Assembly: GCA_964387935.1 (NCBI GenBank)
Contig: CAYLZN010000205.1
Location: forward strand, 1 to 10,689
DNA: 10,689 nt
Source of the DNA: CAYLZN01 sp964387935
GTDB lineage: Bacteria > Acidobacteriota > Vicinamibacteria > Vicinamibacterales > JAFNAJ01
Direction: 5' to 3'
The position numbers and the translations under genes are program-made. Every line of letters starts with the position of its first letter. Position 1 is the stretch's first letter. The notes under the pieces were generated by a model. It saw only the letters and a list, made by a program, of their open reading frames with translations, searched no databases and had not been told where the DNA came from. This document shows positions 6,469 through 10,689 of the stretch, in pieces.

Positions 6469-6888
6469 CTATCGTATGACCGTCCGCGGCGGGCGGCCAG
6501 CCCCACGCGGTCCTGGCGTGCTCCGGCGGGCCGCCGCCTCCGCCCGCTGCTCGAGCCGCGCCTTGACGAGCTTCCGGACGAGCGCGGCGGGCAGCGGCTT
6601 TTTCGGATCGAAACGAATCGTACCCTTGCTGGTGTCGTAGCGGGCCAGCTCCGCCGCGCAGGCGGCAATCGGGTAGGCGCCAGGGTAGAAGGCGCAGTGG
6701 TCCTTCGCCGCGCCGAAGTGCACGAGCGGCCGCCCGTCGAGACGGAAGGTGGGGACCTGGTAGCTGATGCCCTCCTCGGCGTGCGGAACGACGGCCTTGA
6801 TTGCCTTGCGGAGCTTCTCGAGCGCCGCGCGTTTGTCCGGTGTGAGGGCCGCCAGGTAGTCGTCGATGGTCTCAGGAGCCGTCTTCAT
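6469..6888 (-). CDS. DUF1801 (YdhG-like, iron-chaperone-annotated) protein
   Basis: 139 residues. The conserved DUF1801 core is present: IDDYLAALTPDKRAALEKLR (8-27), HAEEGISYQVPTFRLDGRPL (36-55) and FGAAKDHCAFYPG (58-70), with the basic C-terminal helix PLPAALVRKLVKARLEQR (98-115). The family is small and soluble, shares the YdhG/YjbR/CyaY-like fold, and is often labelled an iron chaperone, though its function is poorly established. The last 20 residues are Arg/Pro/Gly-rich and look like a disordered tail. ATG at 6888 fits the family N-terminus. No Shine-Dalgarno is visible upstream; a possible -10 (TAGACT, minus strand, 6905-6900) sits so close that a near-leaderless transcript is conceivable. 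It is first in the cluster leading to glgP. Confidence 0.85.
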   Translation of the reverse strand: MKTAPETIDDYLAALTPDKRAALEKLRKAIKAVVPHAEEGISYQVPTFRLDGRPLVHFGAAKDHCAFYPGAYPIAACAAELARYDTSKGTIRFDPKKPLPAALVRKLVKARLEQRAEAAARRSTPGPRGAGRPPRTVIR

Positions 6889-6950
6889 GGTGAATCCGCA
6901 GTCTACGCCAGCCGGCCCGCCCCTTGCTCCCTTTTGCGCGGGGAGGACGA

Positions 6951-6959
6951 TGGCATAAT
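6951..6959 (+). promoter_or_regulatory. Extended -10 promoter candidate for the coiled-coil gene
   Basis: TGGCATAAT reads as an extended -10 (TG, one base, then CATAAT, five of six matches to TATAAT). The -35 region is weak (CTTTTG at 6931-6936, 17-base spacing), which extended -10 promoters tolerate. Initiation near 6966 would leave a leader of about 25 bases carrying the Shine-Dalgarno at 6979. This is inferred from consensus alone, and consensus use in this lineage is not verified. Confidence 0.42.
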
Positions 6960-6978
6960 GGCGTCACCGCGCCGAAGT

Positions 6979-6983
6979 GGAGG
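6979..6983 (+). promoter_or_regulatory. Ribosome binding site GGAGG deciding the start at 6991
   Basis: GGAGG followed by a 7-base spacer (TGTTTTC) and GTG at 6991. This is much better placed than anything before the in-frame ATG at 6958 or the ATG at 7006, so it selects GTG 6991 as the start. Confidence 0.6.
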
Positions 6984-6990
6984 TGTTTTC

Positions 6991-7320
6991 GTGGAATTCA
7001 GGCCAATGGCTCCGGACGAGGTCGAGCGGACGATGCAGTTTCTGCTGACCCAGCAGGCACAGTTCGCTGCAGATATGGCAACCCTGGAAGGCAAGACTCA
7101 CCAGATCGCGGAGGGCCTCATCGGGCTGACGGCGATTGTCGGGCGCCTTGCCGAGGCGCAGGCGCAGACCGAGCAGCAACTCAAGGAGACGGCCGCCCAG
7201 CTCAAGGAGACGGACGAACGCCTGAGCGAGCATATCCGGACCGTCGAATCCCACCTCGACATCGTCATCCAGATGTTCGAGCGCCGACTGCGGGAGGAGG
7301 ACGATCCGGGGCCGTCGTGA
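6991..7320 (+). CDS. Small coiled-coil protein of unknown function
   Basis: 109 residues from GTG 6991 (strong Shine-Dalgarno at 6979). ATG 6958 would add 11 residues but lies inside the predicted -10. After a short N-terminus (MEFRPMAPDEVERTMQFLLT, 1-20) the protein is a nearly continuous amphipathic helix with heptad spacing from about residue 20 to 101: QQAQFAADMATLEGKTHQIA, then LIGLTAIVGRLAEAQAQTEQ, then two tandem heptads QLKETAA and QLKETDE (63-76), and IRTVESHLDIVIQMFERRL (82-100). The tail REEDDPGPS is acidic. There is no signal peptide or membrane segment, so it is probably cytosolic and oligomeric. I do not recognise a named family. It is transcribed divergently from the DUF1801-glgP cluster and converges on the TonB receptor gene. 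Confidence 0.72.
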   Translation: MEFRPMAPDEVERTMQFLLTQQAQFAADMATLEGKTHQIAEGLIGLTAIVGRLAEAQAQTEQQLKETAAQLKETDERLSEHIRTVESHLDIVIQMFERRLREEDDPGPS

Positions 7321-7322
7321 GT

Positions 7323-7371
7323 CATCGGTCGTCGGTTATCGGTTGTCGGTCAACGGTTATCGGTCGTCGGT
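7323..7371. repeat. Heptamer tandem repeat, seven NNNCGGT units
   Basis: Seven uninterrupted 7-base units, 49 bases in all: CATCGGT, CGTCGGT, TATCGGT, TGTCGGT, CAACGGT, TATCGGT, CGTCGGT. The last four bases (CGGT) are invariant; the first three vary. It begins 2 bases after the stop of the coiled-coil gene. It resembles the short tandemly repeated sequences found in intergenic regions of several bacterial phyla. Function is unknown. Confidence 0.8.
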
Positions 7372-7413
7372 GCTTGACCAAGGAACACACCGCGCAAGGC
7401 CAGGTCAGAAGGG

Positions 7414-7444
7414 CGCGCCCGGCCCCGTGAGGGGACCGGGCGTG
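7414..7444. terminator. Strong hairpin between convergent genes, possible bidirectional terminator
   Basis: CGCCCGG (7416-7422) pairs with CCGGGCG (7436-7442), and CCCC (7423-7426) with GGGG (7431-7434), around the loop GTGA with one bulged A (7435); two further outer pairs are possible. It sits 22 bases beyond the TonB receptor stop and 93 bases beyond the coiled-coil stop. Neither side has a T-tract, so classical intrinsic termination is doubtful; it may instead stabilise 3' ends. Confidence 0.4.
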
Positions 7445-7466
7445 TGTCGAAGGCGAGCAGTGGACC

Positions 7467-10400
7467 TCAGAAGGTGTAGCGGAGGGCAAGCCAGATCTTG
7501 CGGCCGCCGCCGTCGGTGCCCCACTGGTTCAGGAAGTTCGCCGAATTGATCTGGCTGTTCGGCACGCCGAAGTTCCGCGTGTTGGTCAGGTTGAAGGCTT
7601 CGATGCGGATCTGGAAGTTCTGCCGGTTGAAGAACCGCGTGTTCTTGATGAACCCGAGGTCGATGTTGCCGACTCCGTCCGCACGCAACGTGTTGCGGCC
7701 GACGTTGCCCACGCGTTCACCCGGGCACGTGGCGCTCTGGAAGCCGCAGATCTGCCTGAAGAGCGAGGCCCCACCGGCCGCAAGCAGTTCGGCGACCGTC
7801 ATGTTCGAGATGTTCTCGGTGGTGTTGATGTTGGGCCGGATCGCGTTGCCGACCAGGCCGTCGATACCGGAGAGCGCACCTGTTGGGTCAGCCCCGTTCA
7901 ACACTGTGAATGGTGAGCCGCTCTGCAGCGTGAAATTGGTGCTTACCTGCCAGCCGCCGAGGATCTTGCCGGCAACCCCGGTCTGATCGCGGTAGAACGG
8001 CAGCTCCCACACCACGTTCCCGGTGAAGCGGTGTGGACGATCGTAGGACGACAACCCTTTGTCGGCCGCTATGTTGAACGAGTCCTGCGCCACGGCGACC
8101 TCGCCGCTCGACACGTTGAAGATCTCCGATGCCGTGTCCAGGTACTGGCTCCAGGTGTAGTGGATGCCGGCGCTGAAGCCGTTGGCGAATCGCCGCTCGA
8201 GGCTGGTCTGCAACGAGTTGTACCAGGACTCGGCCGCGTTCGCGCGGAGGCGGATGACGCCGCGCGTCGGATCCTGCCGCACGCTCTGGTACGGCAGCCG
8301 CGGGTTGCCGTCCAGCGTCTGATAGAGCCCGCGGCCCAGCGTGCCGACGTAGCCGACCCTGAGCGCCAGGTTGGCCCCGAGTTCCCGCTGCACTTCGGCG
8401 CTGAACTGGTGGGCCTCCGGCGACCGGAAATCATCGGCCACGATAGTGCGGGTGATCAGGTTGGGATCACCCGAGAACGACAGGTTCGGGAGCCGCACGA
8501 ACGCCTGTGGCCTGCCAGGTCCGCCTGGCGCCGTCTGGACCGTCGGCACTTCGAGGACAGCGACTTGCGGGAAGGCGCTCGCGATGTTCAGCGCAATATT
8601 GAGAAACGCGTAGTCGTGCGTCATCGCGTACCCGCCGCGGACCACGAGCTTGTCCCCGCCGGTGAGTGTGCCCAGCATGCCGTTCGTGTCCGTCTTCGGG
8701 TTCCAGTTGACGCCAAGGCGCGGCTGCAGGTTGTTGGTGTCGCGATCCGGAACGGGCGCCAGCCTGAAGCGCTCGTCGCCGCCCGCGGTCTGCACGATCC
8801 CGTCGTTCAGCTCGACGAGCGAGTCAATCCAGTTGCCGGGCAGCTCGTATCTCAGCCCGTAGCTGAGCGTGAAGCTGGGCGTCATGCGCCACTCGTCCTG
8901 CCCGAAGAAGTAGGCGTCGGCCCACTGGTAGTTGACGACCTCGGACCCGCCGGGCAGCGGCTTGTTGATCTGGGCCACGTTTGCAATGTCGTCCACGTAC
9001 CGCTGCAACGTGGTGTATTGCAGGCGGCCCCGCAGCGTCGGGTTGAAGAAGCTGTCGATGTCGCTCGAGCGCCAGTCCACCCCGAACTTCGTCGAGTGGC
9101 TGCCTGCCGTCCAGGACAGGTTGTTCTGGATCTGCAGCAGGCCGTTCTTGCGCCACTGCGGCAGGTTCAGCGCCAGGCCGATGGCCGTGCGGGTGGCCGC
9201 CGCATTGAACCCCAGCAAGCCAAGCTCATTGATTTCGATGGATGGGATCTCCTCGGCTGAGACGTCCGCCGCCGTCGTTTCCGTGTCGAGGTATGAGTAA
9301 CCGATCCTCAACTCGTTGACGAGCGTGTTGCTGAGAATCCCGGTCCACCAGGCTGCAAACGTCTGCGACCTCGACGGGCTCACGGTGGTGACACCCGGCG
9401 GGGTCACCTGGCCCGCCCCCGTGGTCAGGCTGTCGTTGATGAGGTAGCGGGCAGACAGGATGTGACGGCCACCCCCACCGAGCTGGTGATCCACGCGCGC
9501 GGAACCCTGATGGTTCCTGAACTCGATGGTCGACGAGCCAGTCAGGGACCCGATCGGCACGCTGTAGGTGCTGCCCCCGTAGGTGAAGGACACGCTCCGG
9601 CCGAGCGGGCTCTGAGCGGCCGGCAGGAACTTCAGCAGCGCCTGGATCTGGGGCAGGCTGCCGACAGCACCTTGCAGGACCTGTCGCCCAGCCTCGGTAG
9701 GCGCCCCGTTCAGGGTCTGCCCGGCCCCGAGCTGATCCGTCGTCCAGCGCTGGTACGACCCGAAGAAGAAGGTCTTCTGCTTGATAATCGGGCCGCCGAT
9801 GGTTCCTCCATACTGCGTGTCCTCAAGGAATGGCGCTTCGGTGCGGCCGGCGGCTTTGTCGAGGTTGGTACGCGCGTTCAGGTCGTTCTGGTTGCGGAAG
9901 ACGAACGCGCTGCCGCGGAAGTCGTTGGTCCCGCTCTTGGTCACGACGCTCATCACCGACCCGGCCGCCCGCCCGAACTCGGCGGCGAACTGGTTGGTGA
10001 TCAGCCGGACTTCCTGGATGAGGTCTGTGTTGTTGAGCGGCTGCTGGCGGCCGGTGACGCTCGGGTCGTTGCTGTCCTGCCCGTCGATCATGAAGTTGTT
10101 CGAGCGGGTCCGCATGCCGTTGACCGAGAAGTTCGTGCCGCTGGCGAAGTTCGACTGGCCGGAGTTGACCTGGCTGACCCCTGCCACCTGGAGCGCGAGG
10201 CTGAAGATGTCCCGCGTATTGCCAACGGGCAACTCGGACACCTTGGTCTTGTCGAACCGCACCCCCACTTCGGCGTTGGTGGTGTTCAGGATCGGCGACG
10301 CGCCGGTGACCTCGACCGTCTCCTCAATCGAGGCGAGCTTCAGCCCGATGTCGATGACGGCCTCCTGGTTCAATGCCAGGATGAGGCCCGATCGTGAATA

Positions 10401-10676
10401 GGTGGCGAAGCCGGGCAGTTCCGCCGTGAGCGCATAGGGACCGACGGGCAACGCCGGGAACCGGTACACGCCGCTCGCGTCGGTCACGACCGTCCGCGAG
10501 AGGCCCGTGTCCACGTTGCGGACGGTCACGGTCACGCCAGGAAGCACCGCCCCCTGCTCGTCCTTGACGACGCCGCTGATGATGGCGGTCGTGGATTGGG
10601 CCAGGGCCAGCTCCGCCATCGAAAGAAGGAGCAGAACCACCCACAGGCCCAGAACTGGCGGATGACGCCTGTTCAT
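7467..10676 (-). CDS. TonB-dependent receptor with N-terminal carboxypeptidase-regulatory-like domain (Oar-like)
   Basis: 1069 residues, typical length and apparently complete. An outer-membrane beta-barrel transporter energised by TonB-ExbBD; the substrate is unknown. The signal peptide is 1-26 (LWVVLLLLSMAELALA, cleavage before QSTT). A carboxypeptidase-regulatory-like beta-sandwich spans about 31-112 (ISGVVKDEQGAVLPGVTVTV; GVYRFPALPVGPYALTAELPG). The plug spans about 118-255 (VEVTGASPILNTTNAEVG; FSVNGMRTRSNNFMIDGQDS; ITNQFAAEFGRAAGSVMSVV, then TKSGTNDFRGSAF). The barrel follows, with the late-strand signature IRIEAFNLTNTRNFGVPNS and a C-terminal aromatic ending (WLALRYTF) as needed for barrel assembly. 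ATG 10676 is preceded by a near-ideal Shine-Dalgarno. These receptors are abundant in Acidobacteriota and often lack a SusD partner; none is seen here. The promoter is outside the window. Confidence 0.95.
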   Translation of the reverse strand: MNRRHPPVLGLWVVLLLLSMAELALAQSTTAIISGVVKDEQGAVLPGVTVTVRNVDTGLSRTVVTDASGVYRFPALPVGPYALTAELPGFATYSRSGLILALNQEAVIDIGLKLASIEETVEVTGASPILNTTNAEVGVRFDKTKVSELPVGNTRDIFSLALQVAGVSQVNSGQSNFASGTNFSVNGMRTRSNNFMIDGQDSNDPSVTGRQQPLNNTDLIQEVRLITNQFAAEFGRAAGSVMSVVTKSGTNDFRGSAFVFRNQNDLNARTNLDKAAGRTEAPFLEDTQYGGTIGGPIIKQKTFFFGSYQRWTTDQLGAGQTLNGAPTEAGRQVLQGAVGSLPQIQALLKFLPAAQSPLGRSVSFTYGGSTYSVPIGSLTGSSTIEFRNHQGSARVDHQLGGGGRHILSARYLINDSLTTGAGQVTPPGVTTVSPSRSQTFAAWWTGILSNTLVNELRIGYSYLDTETTAADVSAEEIPSIEINELGLLGFNAAATRTAIGLALNLPQWRKNGLLQIQNNLSWTAGSHSTKFGVDWRSSDIDSFFNPTLRGRLQYTTLQRYVDDIANVAQINKPLPGGSEVVNYQWADAYFFGQDEWRMTPSFTLSYGLRYELPGNWIDSLVELNDGIVQTAGGDERFRLAPVPDRDTNNLQPRLGVNWNPKTDTNGMLGTLTGGDKLVVRGGYAMTHDYAFLNIALNIASAFPQVAVLEVPTVQTAPGGPGRPQAFVRLPNLSFSGDPNLITRTIVADDFRSPEAHQFSAEVQRELGANLALRVGYVGTLGRGLYQTLDGNPRLPYQSVRQDPTRGVIRLRANAAESWYNSLQTSLERRFANGFSAGIHYTWSQYLDTASEIFNVSSGEVAVAQDSFNIAADKGLSSYDRPHRFTGNVVWELPFYRDQTGVAGKILGGWQVSTNFTLQSGSPFTVLNGADPTGALSGIDGLVGNAIRPNINTTENISNMTVAELLAAGGASLFRQICGFQSATCPGERVGNVGRNTLRADGVGNIDLGFIKNTRFFNRQNFQIRIEAFNLTNTRNFGVPNSQINSANFLNQWGTDGGGRKIWLALRYTF

Positions 10677-10682
10677 TTGGAG

Positions 10683-10689
10683 CCTCCTT
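10683..10689 (-). promoter_or_regulatory. Ribosome binding site AAGGAGG of the TonB receptor
   Basis: On the minus strand AAGGAGG is followed by a 6-base spacer (CTCCAA) and ATG at 10676. This matches the anti-Shine-Dalgarno fully and predicts strong translation. Confidence 0.8.

Noticed and set aside
6465..6668. N-terminal extension of glgP to 6668
   Set aside because: It overlaps the DUF1801 gene, is Arg/Ser-rich and precedes a family-like N-terminus at 6464.
8031..10397. Long plus-strand frames opposite the TonB receptor
   Set aside because: Low-complexity antisense frames; the minus-strand receptor has full-length family motifs and a Shine-Dalgarno.

Overview
The window is a GC-rich bacterial chromosome segment. 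A full-length TonB-dependent receptor of the carboxypeptidase-regulatory-domain (Oar-like) class, a DUF3417-type glycogen phosphorylase, a TPR protein with an 'FDsvRgDPRYadLiarIGIP' ending and a DUF4136-like secreted protein together suggest Acidobacteriota, possibly the Vicinamibacteria. This is inferred from gene content; there is no rRNA or other marker here.

Layout. (1) 2-889, plus strand: the 3' end of a TPR-repeat protein whose start lies outside the window. (2) 890-1667: an interval between two convergent genes that is filled by a REP-associated tyrosine transposase (RAYT, minus strand, 1025-1513) with palindromic REP elements on both sides. Two hairpin classes, REP-A and REP-B, share the foot CGGAGC. 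They are arranged foot-to-foot as composite BIME-like elements, with a tandem expansion of truncated REP-B on one side and a duplicated REP-A on the other. (3) 1668-6888, minus strand: a compact four-gene cluster, read 5' to 3' as DUF1801 protein, glycogen phosphorylase (glgP), a membrane protein fusing an alpha/beta-hydrolase domain to about eight transmembrane helices, and a secreted DUF4136-like protein. Gaps are 4, 16 and 20 bases, so co-transcription is likely. (4) 6889-6990: a divergent intergenic region with an extended -10 promoter candidate and a strong ribosome binding site for (5) a small coiled-coil protein (6991-7320, plus). (6) 7321-7466: a convergent intergenic region holding seven perfect-period heptamers (NNNCGGT) and a strong hairpin. 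(7) 7467-10676, minus strand: the TonB-dependent receptor, complete with a perfect Shine-Dalgarno at the window edge.

Functionally, glgP provides glucan phosphorolysis (alpha-glucan to glucose-1-phosphate). The hydrolase-membrane fusion and the DUF4136 protein downstream have no demonstrable link to glycogen and may only share a transcript. The TonB receptor is an outer-membrane importer of unknown substrate. The most interesting part is the RAYT/REP locus. Its repeats are ordered, two-class and locally expanded, and similarity beyond REP-B runs into the stop-codon regions of two unrelated genes. I see no evidence of a wholly new defence or mobile system beyond this.
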